Assembly (NCBI GenBank): GCA_964646885.1
Contig: CAZYFM010000085.1
Coordinates: 1-14,615 of the forward strand
Direction: 5' to 3'
DNA: 14,615 nucleotides
Source of the DNA: SZUA-430 sp964646885
Lineage (GTDB): Bacteria; Pseudomonadota; Alphaproteobacteria; Micropepsales; Micropepsaceae
Translations under genes and position numbers: made by a program
The notes under the pieces: model-generated
What the model saw: only the letters and a program-made list of their open reading frames with translations
The model's database searches: none
What the model was told of the DNA's origin: nothing
Shown here: piece by piece, positions 7,692-13,610 of the stretch
Position numbering within the stretch: the first letter of the stretch is position 1
Layout: each line of letters starts with the position of its first letter

Positions 7692-7767
7692 GCTGGCCAG
7701 CATAGGCGGGGTGCAGGTTGCAGCGCCATCAAGCATGTGATTTCCGCCATATGGTTCTCGTCAGTTG

Positions 7768-7781
7768 GCGCCATCCGGTGC
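7768..7781. promoter_or_regulatory. Weak dyad in the Bug/IclR divergent region
   Basis: GCGCC, four bases, GGTGC: one mismatch from a perfect inverted repeat. It has the same layout (GCGCC-N4-GGCGC) as the core of the perfect dyad at 9737-9754 next to the other IclR gene. It may be an IclR-type site, but the motif is short and GC-rich, so chance is a real alternative. Confidence 0.25.
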
Positions 7782-7899
7782 GCGGGTCGATGGCAGTTCA
7801 AGAGCATCGAATATCCCCTTTTTTGTTGTCGGCCTTCACGAACGGATCGTAGGTGCCGCGGCGCGGCCCATGTAATCATGAATGTGATGCTTTGCAGTG

Positions 7900-7906
7900 A
7901 AGGAGG
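7900..7906 (+). promoter_or_regulatory. Ribosome binding site deciding the start of the first IclR gene
   Basis: AAGGAGG, a near-complete Shine-Dalgarno sequence, lies 8 bases before the GTG at 7915. A GTG at 7897 in the same frame would place this sequence inside the gene, so 7915 is preferred. Confidence 0.8.
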
Positions 7907-7914
7907 GTGTGCTT

Positions 7915-8673
7915 GTGACGGTCAAATCAGCCCAGCGCGTGCTGGAGGTGCTCGAATACTTCGCCGCCACCCGCGATCCCGCCACCGTTGCCGAAGTGAG
8001 TCGTCAGCTCGCCTTTCCGCAATCGAGCACGTCGATGCTTCTGAGTTCCCTTGAGACGCTCGGGTACCTGACCTACGACGCGGACGACCGCACCTTCCGG
8101 CCCACTGTGCGCGTGATGCTACTTGGGAGCTGGATCCAGGACGAGCTTTTCGGCGAGGGCAGCCTGGTCTCGGCCCTGGACGCACTGCGGCGCTCGACCG
8201 GCCAGACCGTGATGGTCGGACTGCGTCAAGGCATCCACGTGCGCTCCATCATCGCGCTGCGCGGCACGAGGGCTGACGCCCTGCCGGTTCGCACCGGCAC
8301 CCTCGCGGCCGTGTGTCTGTCGTCGATGGGGAAAGTCCTCCTCTCACGTGAAAGCGACGCAATGATCCTGCGCATCGCGCGGCATGCCAATGCGGTCGAT
8401 CCGGTCTCGAGGAACCGCGTGCACCCGCAATCGTTGCTGGAGCAGATACGCGTCTCCGAGGCGCGGGGGTGGGCCGAGTCGCACGAGTTTCCGTCGCCCG
8501 GGCACTGCTCGATCGCCGCGGCGCTCCCGGTCATTCCTCGCCAGCCGCTGCTCGCCCTGTGCATCGGCAGCAGCACCGCGATCATGCACCGCGAAAGGCA
8601 GGCACTCGTGACGGCCCTGACGCACGCATGCGAAAACTTCGCCCAGATGACCCAGCGTGCGGCTTCCGAATGA
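7915..8673 (+). CDS. IclR family transcriptional regulator, 252 aa
   Basis: IclR-type regulator with an N-terminal winged helix (about residues 4-65: VKSAQRVLEVLEYFAATRDPATVAEVSRQL and SSTSMLLSSLETLGYLTYD) and a C-terminal effector domain (about 75-245: GQTVMVGLRQGIHVRSIIALRG, VRTGTLAAVCLSSMGKVLLS, SEARGWAESHEF, CSIAAALPV). IclR proteins of this type sense small carboxylates or aromatic acids and control uptake and breakdown genes. The start is GTG at 7915. The gene diverges from the second Bug receptor gene, so control of that gene and of itself from the shared region is the simplest guess. No strong dyad or promoter was found in the shared region beyond the weak site at 7768-7781. It is followed by a second IclR gene on the same strand after 261 bp; the two differ clearly in sequence. 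Confidence 0.93.
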   Translation: MTVKSAQRVLEVLEYFAATRDPATVAEVSRQLAFPQSSTSMLLSSLETLGYLTYDADDRTFRPTVRVMLLGSWIQDELFGEGSLVSALDALRRSTGQTVMVGLRQGIHVRSIIALRGTRADALPVRTGTLAAVCLSSMGKVLLSRESDAMILRIARHANAVDPVSRNRVHPQSLLEQIRVSEARGWAESHEFPSPGHCSIAAALPVIPRQPLLALCIGSSTAIMHRERQALVTALTHACENFAQMTQRAASE

Positions 8674-8934
8674 GTAAGTGGCTGCCGGACCAGGTACGAA
8701 CACGTCGCTGACGAAGCACTGTGGCGCTAGCCGCCCTGCCCACGGGGAACACCACCGCGGGTGAACCGCCGCACTAAACCTGTGGCATGCCAGGTCCGCG
8801 ACGAGATGCCGAACGGCGGCGACTGTGCGGCCGTGAATTCTGAGAGAGAGCGCCCGTGCGTCTCCCGTCTTCCTGATTGGGTTCGACGGTGAAGCCGGGT
8901 AGCAGCTACTTACTCCTCGCACAATAATTGGCGC
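8674..8934. other. 261-bp intergenic stretch between the two IclR genes
   Basis: No gene is seen here. Near its right end is GTAGCAGCTAC (8899-8909), a small perfect dyad, then AATAAT (8923-8928), a 5-of-6 match to a -10 box only 6 bases before the ATG of the second IclR gene. A good -35 is lacking. If the -10 is real, the transcript would begin at or very near the start codon, in keeping with the absence of a ribosome binding site. Confidence 0.35.
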
Positions 8935-9711
8935 ATGGCCTTCAGACAGAGCAAAGATTTCGTGGCATCCCTGGAGAAGGGATTGGACGTGCTGACCTGC
9001 TTCAACAGACAGAACGCCAAGCTCACTTTGTCCGAGGTGGCGCGGTTGACTGGAAGCTCGCCAGCATCCGCTCGTCGTTCACTGCTTACGCTGCACGCTT
9101 TGGACTTTTTGGAGAGTGATGGGCGGCGGTTCTGGCTGGGGCCCCGGGTTTTGCTGGTGGCGCATGCCTACCTCGCATCCCGCCCCACCCCCCAGTTGGC
9201 CCAACCGCTGCTCGATGCGCTCTCGGAGCGCACGCGGCAGTCGGCGTCCTTGGGCAAGCTGCAGGATGATGACGTGATCATCATCGCGCGCTCCACTGCG
9301 CGCCGCAGCCTCTCCACGGGCCTGGGGATAGGTTCTCGCTTGCCCGCCTACTGTTCCTCCCTCGGGCGCGTGGCCTTGGCAAACCTTCCGCAGACCGAGG
9401 CCGCACGGCGAATAGGCGACATGCGGCGCGGGCCTCTGACGCCAAAGACGATCTACGAACTTGCCGCAGTGCTTGAGAAAGTTGATCGGTGCCGCCGCGA
9501 CGGCTGGACGGGTGCCGATGGGGAACTCGAACTGGGCGTTCGATCCATTGCTGTGCCTGTATGCGGCCAGGACGGCAAGTTCATCGCCGGGCTGAGCATA
9601 TCGGTCGGGGCAGAGCGGATGTCCATGACCGAGTTCACGCGCACCCTGCTTCCCGTGCTCATGCAAGCTCGTGACACGCTGCAGCGTAGCCTGTTCGGAG
9701 CCTGCTCTTAG
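8935..9711 (+). CDS. IclR family regulator, PcaR/PobR-like type, 258 aa
   Basis: IclR-type regulator resembling the subgroup that controls protocatechuate and hydroxybenzoate genes (PcaR, PcaU, PobR). The N-terminus KDFVASLEKGLDVLTCFNRQNAKLTLSEVARLTG and SPASARRSLLTLHALDFLESDGRRFWLGPRVLLVAHAYL give the winged helix. The effector domain includes SLGKLQDDDVIIIARSTARRS, IGSRLPAYCSSLGRVALANLP and GELELGVRSIAVPV. Members of this subgroup are usually ligand-dependent activators binding upstream of the -35. The gene ends 125 bp before the Rieske oxygenase gene on the same strand, and the gap holds a perfect dyad and a strong promoter, so it probably controls that oxygenase. There is no ribosome site before the ATG at 8935; a -10-like box 6 bases upstream suggests a leaderless message. 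The actual ligand is unknown. Confidence 0.92.
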   Translation: MAFRQSKDFVASLEKGLDVLTCFNRQNAKLTLSEVARLTGSSPASARRSLLTLHALDFLESDGRRFWLGPRVLLVAHAYLASRPTPQLAQPLLDALSERTRQSASLGKLQDDDVIIIARSTARRSLSTGLGIGSRLPAYCSSLGRVALANLPQTEAARRIGDMRRGPLTPKTIYELAAVLEKVDRCRRDGWTGADGELELGVRSIAVPVCGQDGKFIAGLSISVGAERMSMTEFTRTLLPVLMQARDTLQRSLFGACS

Positions 9712-9736
9712 TACTAGCCCGGTGGCAAGTGAAACC

Positions 9737-9754
9737 ATGCGCCACGCGGCGCAT
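9737..9754. promoter_or_regulatory. Perfect 18-bp inverted repeat upstream of the Rieske promoter
   Basis: ATGCGCC, ACGC, GGCGCAT: 7-bp arms without mismatch, centred about 62 bp before the predicted start of the Rieske transcript and just upstream of its -35. That is where PcaR/PobR-type IclR activators usually bind. It is followed by ATTTT, and it begins 26 bases after the stop of the second IclR gene, so it could instead be that gene's intrinsic terminator. Both roles could hold; sequence alone does not decide. Confidence 0.6.
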
Positions 9755-9771
9755 ATTTTCGCTCGCTGGCG

Positions 9772-9801
9772 TTGACAGCTCCTGTTCGTCGCATTAATAA
9801 T
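9772..9801 (+). promoter_or_regulatory. Strong sigma-70 type promoter of the Rieske oxygenase operon
   Basis: TTGACA (9772-9777) is a full consensus -35; after 18 bp comes AATAAT (9796-9801), a 5-of-6 match to TATAAT. A start of transcription near 9808 would give a leader of about 29 bases. This is the clearest promoter in the window, and its -10 is covered by the palindrome at 9795-9819. Confidence 0.75.
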
Positions 9802-9819
9802 AGCGAATCGCTAGTATTA
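9795..9819. promoter_or_regulatory. 25-bp palindromic operator over the -10 and start of the Rieske promoter
   Basis: Left arm TAATAATAGCG (9795-9805), centre AAT, right arm CGCTAGTATTA (9809-9819). Ten of eleven arm positions pair. It lies over the -10 box and predicted transcription start, the classic place for a repressor. Its AT-rich ends stand out from the GC-rich surroundings. Candidate binders are the MarR or TetR proteins encoded at 12224-13366, or the adjacent IclR protein acting as a repressor. Confidence 0.7.
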
Positions 9820-9836
9820 CTCGACGGAGATAGAGC

Positions 9837-11114
9837 ATGTTGACTTCCGAGAACAATCAGATCCTCACCCGCGTCGGCCCTGGTACCGCCATGGGAGGGC
9901 TCTTCCGACACTTTTGGCAACCGGCTCTTCTGTCCGAAGAACTGTCCGGACCCGATTGCCCCCCCGTGCGTGTGCGTTTGATGGGAGAGGACTTTGTGGC
10001 CTTCCGTGATTCGGCCGGGCGGGTGGGGCTGCTGGACTCACACTGCCCGCATCGTCTGGCCGACCTCTACTTCGGACGAAATGAGGAGGGGGGACTCCGA
10101 TGCGTCTACCACGGCTGGAAATTCAGCGTGACGGGGGAGGTGCTGGACATGCCCAGCGAGCCCTCCGAAAGCCCGATGCGATGCAACCCGAACGTCCGAG
10201 CCAAGGCCTACTCAGTGCATGAGGCTGGTGGGATCGTCTGGGCATATCTCGGGCCCGTGGAATCGATTCCTCCCCTTCCACAGATGGAGTTCATGGGCCT
10301 GCCCGCAGCGAACGTGTATGCCTCCAAGTGTCTGATGAAATGCAACTACCAGCAGGCACTGGAAGGCAGCATCGATACGGCCCATTTGACCTTTCTCCAC
10401 CGGTCGATCGGGCCGATGGAAAAGGATGTGTTCGGGGTGGGCGAGCTGCAGGAATTCGGCGATGCAGACGGTGCGCCCAGGTTCTTTTGCGAAGACACCG
10501 AGTACGGAATGAGAATCTCGGCACGCCGCGAGGGATCACCGGACGCCTACTATTGGCGCATCACGCAGTGGCTGATGCCCACGAGCGTCCTGGTACCCAC
10601 CGGAGACGACCTGGTCTGCAGGGCAAATCTGTTCATTCCCATCGACGACGAGAACTGCTGGTGGTATCGCGTGCGATACCACGCCGGTCGTCCTCTCAGC
10701 AGCGAGGAACTTGCCGAGTACAGGCACGGAACACTTGACTACGCGAAGCTGCTGCCGGGAACCTACATCCCGGAGGGCAACCGTGCGAATGACTACCTGA
10801 TGGACCGAACCCTGCAGAGGAGTGGCTCATTTACCGGTATTCCGAGCGCGCAGCTGCAGGACCTCGCCGTGCAGGAGAGTCAGGGCGCTATCGCTGATCG
10901 CACGAAAGAGCACCTCGGTACCTCGGACACCGCAATCGTCAGATGCAGGCGTCGTCTGATCGAGTCGGCAAAGAAGTTCGCCAGTGAAGGAATCGTTCCC
11001 GTGGCGGCTGCCCGTGGCGACCTCTACAGACGCAGGGCCGTGGCCATGCTGCTCCCGAAGGACGTGACCGCGGAACAGGCGGGCAGTCACCCGGCCACCG
11101 TACCGTCTGCCTGA
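9837..11114 (+). CDS. Rieske 2Fe-2S aromatic oxygenase, phthalate 4,5-dioxygenase-like oxygenase component, 425 aa
   Basis: Terminal oxygenase of the Rieske non-heme iron family, adding oxygen to an aromatic ring (or removing a methyl group) with electrons from a partner reductase. The Rieske domain is at about residues 25-130, with cluster ligands Cys70-Pro-His72 and Cys89-x2-His92. The mononuclear iron site is NYQQALEGSIDTAHLTFLH, with Asp180 as bridging residue and His183 and His188 as ligands; the third ligand should lie in the C-terminal part, which holds the family block VQESQGAIADRTKEHLGTSD (about 345-364). The start LTSENNQILTRVGPGTAMGGLFRHFWQPALL and the overall length match the phthalate dioxygenase-type group. 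The usual HRGA after the first pair is HRLA here. GGAG (9826-9829) lies 7 bases before the ATG. It probably forms an operon with the Bug gene 106 bp downstream. No reductase is encoded in the window, and substrate is unknown. Confidence 0.93.
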   Translation: MLTSENNQILTRVGPGTAMGGLFRHFWQPALLSEELSGPDCPPVRVRLMGEDFVAFRDSAGRVGLLDSHCPHRLADLYFGRNEEGGLRCVYHGWKFSVTGEVLDMPSEPSESPMRCNPNVRAKAYSVHEAGGIVWAYLGPVESIPPLPQMEFMGLPAANVYASKCLMKCNYQQALEGSIDTAHLTFLHRSIGPMEKDVFGVGELQEFGDADGAPRFFCEDTEYGMRISARREGSPDAYYWRITQWLMPTSVLVPTGDDLVCRANLFIPIDDENCWWYRVRYHAGRPLSSEELAEYRHGTLDYAKLLPGTYIPEGNRANDYLMDRTLQRSGSFTGIPSAQLQDLAVQESQGAIADRTKEHLGTSDTAIVRCRRRLIESAKKFASEGIVPVAAARGDLYRRRAVAMLLPKDVTAEQAGSHPATVPSA

Positions 11115-11208
11115 CGCCCTTCAGCGAGCACTCTGACCCCTGCGTCTCAGACGAGCATGGTGTCGGGCGACTCGCCGGCGGTGAGTGGGACAGATCAATC
11201 CAACCCTG

Positions 11209-11213
11209 AAGGA
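11209..11213 (+). promoter_or_regulatory. Ribosome binding site deciding the start of the third Bug gene
   Basis: AAGGA lies 7 bases before the GTG at 11221. It favours this start over the in-frame GTG at 11185, which would prepend 12 polar residues to the export leader. Confidence 0.65.
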
Positions 11214-11220
11214 CATTACA

Positions 11221-12219
11221 GTGAAAGTGATTACGAAGTTCGGAACGATCATCAGCATCGCGGCCGTATTGATGGCAACCTGCGGCGCCATGGACGCCCA
11301 AGCCCAAGGCAAGGACGTCTGGCCCTCGAAGCCCATTCGCTTTGTCGTGCCCTTCGCAGCGGGTGGCTCCATCGATGTTCTCGCGCGCTTGATGGGGCGG
11401 CATCTCGAAACGAGACTAGGGCAGTCGATCGTGGTCGAAAACCGCACGGGCGCCGGAGGCACGGTCGGTGCCGATTTTGTCGCAAGGGCTCCCGCTGACG
11501 GATACACGTTCTTGTTCACCGCACAGGGGCCATTGGTCCTCAATCCATTCCTCATGAAGCGGCTCCCGTACAACGCGGAAGCCGCTTTCGCGCCCGTAAC
11601 GGTGGTGGCCGAGGCGCCGAACGTGTTGGTCACGAACCAGGCGTTTCCCGTCGCCAACTTCTCGGAGCTGCGCGGATTCGCCAAAGCGAATCCGGACAAG
11701 ATGACCTTCGGTACCCAAGGCGTCGGAACGACCGGCCATGTTACCGGCGAGCTAATCAACCAGCAAACCGGAATCAACCTGACGCACGTCGCGTACCAGG
11801 GCTTTCCACCGGCTCTTACGGACGTTCTTGCCGGGCGGGTGGGGATGATGATCGCGGACACCATCAATCTGTTGCCGCGAATCCGTTCAGGTCAGCTGCG
11901 GCCGATTGCAGTGGCGTCCGCCAAGCGAAGTTCGGTATTGCCGGAAGTTCCGACATTTGCCGAGGCAGGCTACCCGGAGATCGTTTCAGGACCCTGGTTT
12001 GCAGTTCTCGCTCCGGCAGGAACAAAGCTTGAATTCCGCAGAAAGCTGTCGGAAGAAATGCGTCACGTGCTCGCGCAACGCGATGTGCAGGAGAAGCTCA
12101 CTGAGCTGGGCGTAGAAAGCCGCGGATCAAGTCCCGAGCAGTTCGACTCCTACCTGAAGTCGGAGTTCAAGCGCTGGGGTTCCGTGATTCAGAAGGCAGG
12201 CATCACGCTGGGCAACTGA
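11221..12219 (+). CDS. Bug-family (TctC-like) periplasmic solute receptor, 332 aa
   Basis: Third Bug receptor. From the GTG at 11221 the leader MKVITKFGTIISIAAVLMATC and a cleavage after AQA give a normal Sec signal, unlike the twin-arginine-type leaders of the other two. The family blocks follow in order: WPSKPIRFVVPFAAGGSIDVLARLMG, ENRTGAGGTVGADFVARAPADGYTF, YNAEAAFAPVTVVAEAPNVLV, TFGTQGVGTTGHVTGELINQQTGI, VAYQGFPPALTDVLAGRVGMM and VLPEVPTFAEAGYPEIVSGPWF. It lies 106 bp behind the Rieske gene, with no terminator or promoter seen between, so the two are probably cotranscribed and the receptor may capture the oxygenase substrate. No TctA/TctB genes are present. It converges with the MarR gene, 4 bp between stops. 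Ligand unknown. Confidence 0.94.
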   Translation: MKVITKFGTIISIAAVLMATCGAMDAQAQGKDVWPSKPIRFVVPFAAGGSIDVLARLMGRHLETRLGQSIVVENRTGAGGTVGADFVARAPADGYTFLFTAQGPLVLNPFLMKRLPYNAEAAFAPVTVVAEAPNVLVTNQAFPVANFSELRGFAKANPDKMTFGTQGVGTTGHVTGELINQQTGINLTHVAYQGFPPALTDVLAGRVGMMIADTINLLPRIRSGQLRPIAVASAKRSSVLPEVPTFAEAGYPEIVSGPWFAVLAPAGTKLEFRRKLSEEMRHVLAQRDVQEKLTELGVESRGSSPEQFDSYLKSEFKRWGSVIQKAGITLGN

Positions 12220-12223
12220 GAAA

Positions 12224-12685
12224 TCATGACGGTATGGATGCCAGAGCTCCGGTCCGATCCTCCAGCACCGACATCACGCGAAAGAAGATCGCTGATTCGT
12301 CTGAGGGTATCCCGGCCAAGAGCTCTGCTTCCACAGCATTGATCATGTCCTCCACCTGCCGGTGAACCTTTTTTCCTGAGGGTGTAAGGCTGAGTCGCAA
12401 GCGCCTCCTGTCTTCGTGGTCCACGTCCTTCTGCACATAACCTTGCTCGACCAACTTATCAATGGCGCGGGCCACGAAGAATGCGTCCGTGCTTGTGCGC
12501 GCTGCGACCTGCTTGGCCGAGACAGGCGCGAACCGGCCAATGACCGCCATGACTCGCCAACTGATCACGGTCAGGCCGAATTCCGCCTTCCACGCAGGCG
12601 AAAGATGGCGGGTAATCCGGGCGGCAATCGAAAGGCATCGATAGGAGATCCGGTTTTCAAGAGAGACACGAGCAGCCTTGGACAT
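12224..12685 (-). CDS. MarR family transcriptional regulator, 153 aa
   Basis: Small dimeric winged-helix regulator. The DNA-binding part is about residues 45-110 (WRVMAVIGRFAPVSAKQVAARTSTDAFFVARAIDKLVEQGYV), with the wing QKDVDHEDRRRLRLSLTPSGKK, where the DxxDRR pattern is the MarR signature. MarR proteins commonly repress genes for aromatic compound breakdown or efflux and release DNA on binding a phenolic ligand. The ATG at 12685 gives the usual family length; an in-frame TTG at 12739 would add 18 residues and run through a dyad better explained as operator. There is no ribosome site before the ATG, but TACAAT (12692-12697) lies 6 bases upstream. It follows the TetR gene with 63 bp between and converges with the Rieske-Bug operon, which it may control. 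Confidence 0.9.
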   Translation of the reverse strand: MSKAARVSLENRISYRCLSIAARITRHLSPAWKAEFGLTVISWRVMAVIGRFAPVSAKQVAARTSTDAFFVARAIDKLVEQGYVQKDVDHEDRRRLRLSLTPSGKKVHRQVEDMINAVEAELLAGIPSDESAIFFRVMSVLEDRTGALASIPS

Positions 12686-12692
12686 GCATGGA

Positions 12693-12709
12693 TTGTACGT
12701 ATCGAACAA
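12693..12709. promoter_or_regulatory. 17-bp palindrome at the MarR promoter, probable autoregulatory operator
   Basis: TTGTACG, TAT, CGAACAA: six of seven arm positions pair. It overlaps TACAAT (12692-12697), a good -10 box for the MarR gene on the minus strand, and ends 8 bases before its ATG. MarR genes are usually repressed by their own product from such a site. A matching -35 is poor. The site does not resemble the palindrome at the Rieske promoter, so the same protein may not bind both. Confidence 0.5.
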
Positions 12710-12748
12710 GGCCCGGAATCCACTATCGACCCACTGCAAGGTCGGCGC

Positions 12749-13366
12749 TTATCTTTGCACAAGAAAATCCGATACGACACGGGTTATATGCGTCAGCCAG
12801 GCATCGCGCGCGTCTTGCTGCTTCATGTCGAAATCCAAGAAGTTGGACATCGTCGCTGCGTTGGACAGGTAGTAATAGCAGAGCGAGACAATGGTGAGGT
12901 GCAGTTCCATTACCGTCACGTCGCGGCGGAAATGCCCTTCGGCCACGCCTCGCGCCAGCAAGTCTTCGACGATCTTCAGTTGCGGGACTGCACTCTGCCT
13001 AATGCGCTCGGACTGCTTCACGTGGCGCGCTCCGTACATGTTCTCTGCGTTCACAAGGCTGATGAATTCCGGGTGTTCCTGGAAGTAGCGCCAGATAAAG
13101 GCGATCAGCCGCTTAAGACCCTCTCTCGGGTCGAGCTGCTTCAGGTTGATCCGCCCCTCGGCCAAGAGCATGTCGTCATGAACTTTTTCCAGGGCGGCCA
13201 AATAGAGACTTTCTTTGCTGTCGAAGTGGTAGTACAGCATGCGATCGCTGGTCTCCGCCCGTTTACTGATGCGCTCAATGCGAGCACCGCCGAGACCTTC
13301 CTGCGCGAACTCCTGGACAGCGGCGTCCGCGATTGCCTCGCGAGTTCCGTTGGGCGGACGGCCCAC
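12749..13366 (-). CDS. TetR family transcriptional regulator, 205 aa
   Basis: TetR-type repressor. Residues about 5-55 form the helix-turn-helix domain (NGTREAIADAAVQEFAQEGLGGARIERISKRAETSDRMLYYHFDSKESLYLAALE). The rest is the helical ligand-binding and dimer domain, in which FQEHPEFISLVNAENMYGARHV and LHLTIVSLCYYYLSNAATMS can be seen. The start is GTG at 13366 (VGRPPNGTRE), no clear ribosome site; no other in-frame start fits better. It is followed by the MarR gene 63 bp downstream. It diverges from the ABC binding-protein gene, and the shared region, once the assembly duplication is collapsed, is 77 bp with an imperfect dyad, so control of that transport gene is the simplest guess. The ligand is unknown. 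Confidence 0.92.
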   Translation of the reverse strand: MGRPPNGTREAIADAAVQEFAQEGLGGARIERISKRAETSDRMLYYHFDSKESLYLAALEKVHDDMLLAEGRINLKQLDPREGLKRLIAFIWRYFQEHPEFISLVNAENMYGARHVKQSERIRQSAVPQLKIVEDLLARGVAEGHFRRDVTVMELHLTIVSLCYYYLSNAATMSNFLDFDMKQQDARDAWLTHITRVVSDFLVQR

Positions 13367-13400
13367 TGCACGCTGCCCAAGCGCATCGGCTGCCGGGCGA

Positions 13401-13455
13401 GTTAGAGACGACTACCAATATTCGTCCTTTCAGGAGATCGCTCATGGCCCGCCCA
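13401..13455. repeat. 55-bp exact direct repeat, left copy, at the assembly gap
   Basis: Identical to 13556-13610. It contains the AGGAG (13432-13436), ATG (13444) and first four codons of the binding-protein gene, so it is a second copy of that gene's start ending at the N run. Most likely both contig ends carry the same sequence, so this is an assembly duplication and not a biological repeat. Confidence 0.95.
13407..13426. promoter_or_regulatory. Imperfect dyad in the TetR/binding-protein promoter region
   Basis: GACGACTA (13407-13414) and TATTCGTC (13419-13426) pair at seven of eight positions around CCAA. It lies 41-60 bp from the TetR start and 18-37 bp from the first copy of the binding-protein ATG, a fitting place for a TetR operator acting on both. 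The same sequence recurs at 13562-13581 in the duplicated copy. Confidence 0.4.
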
Positions 13456-13555
13456 NNNNNNNNNNNNNNNNNNNNNNNNNNNNNNNNNNNNNNNNNNNNN
13501 NNNNNNNNNNNNNNNNNNNNNNNNNNNNNNNNNNNNNNNNNNNNNNNNNNNNNNN
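13456..13555. other. Assembly gap: 100 N
   Basis: Exactly 100 unknown bases, the conventional placeholder for a gap of unknown size. Any reading frame drawn through it is meaningless. The identical 55 bp on both sides indicate that the true gap may be zero or negative. Confidence 0.98.
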
Positions 13556-13610
13556 GTTAGAGACGACTACCAATATTCGTCCTTTCAGGAGATCGCTCAT
13601 GGCCCGCCCA
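13556..13610. repeat. 55-bp exact direct repeat, right copy, at the assembly gap
   Basis: Identical to 13401-13455. This copy carries on into the full binding-protein gene, so its AGGAG (13587-13591) and ATG (13599) are the functional ones in this assembly. Confidence 0.95.

Noticed and set aside
7747..7754. CCATATGG palindrome in the Bug/IclR intergenic region
   Set aside because: Eight bases only, with no extension of the symmetry; expected by chance.
7837..7855. Imperfect 19-bp dyad CAC(N13)GTG upstream of the first IclR gene
   Set aside because: Only six of nine arm positions pair; not distinguishable from background.
7897..7914. Upstream GTG start of the first IclR gene
   Set aside because: It would put the near-perfect AAGGAGG inside the gene; that sequence fits the GTG at 7915.
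9079..9738. 219-residue frame antisense to the second IclR gene
   Set aside because: Product lacks domains and the opposite strand has a clear IclR protein.
11121..11867. 248-residue frame antisense to the third Bug gene
   Set aside because: Low-complexity shadow of a well-supported Bug gene.
12686..12739. TTG start extending the MarR protein by 18 residues
   Set aside because: The extension is unlike the family and would translate through the palindrome and -10 box.
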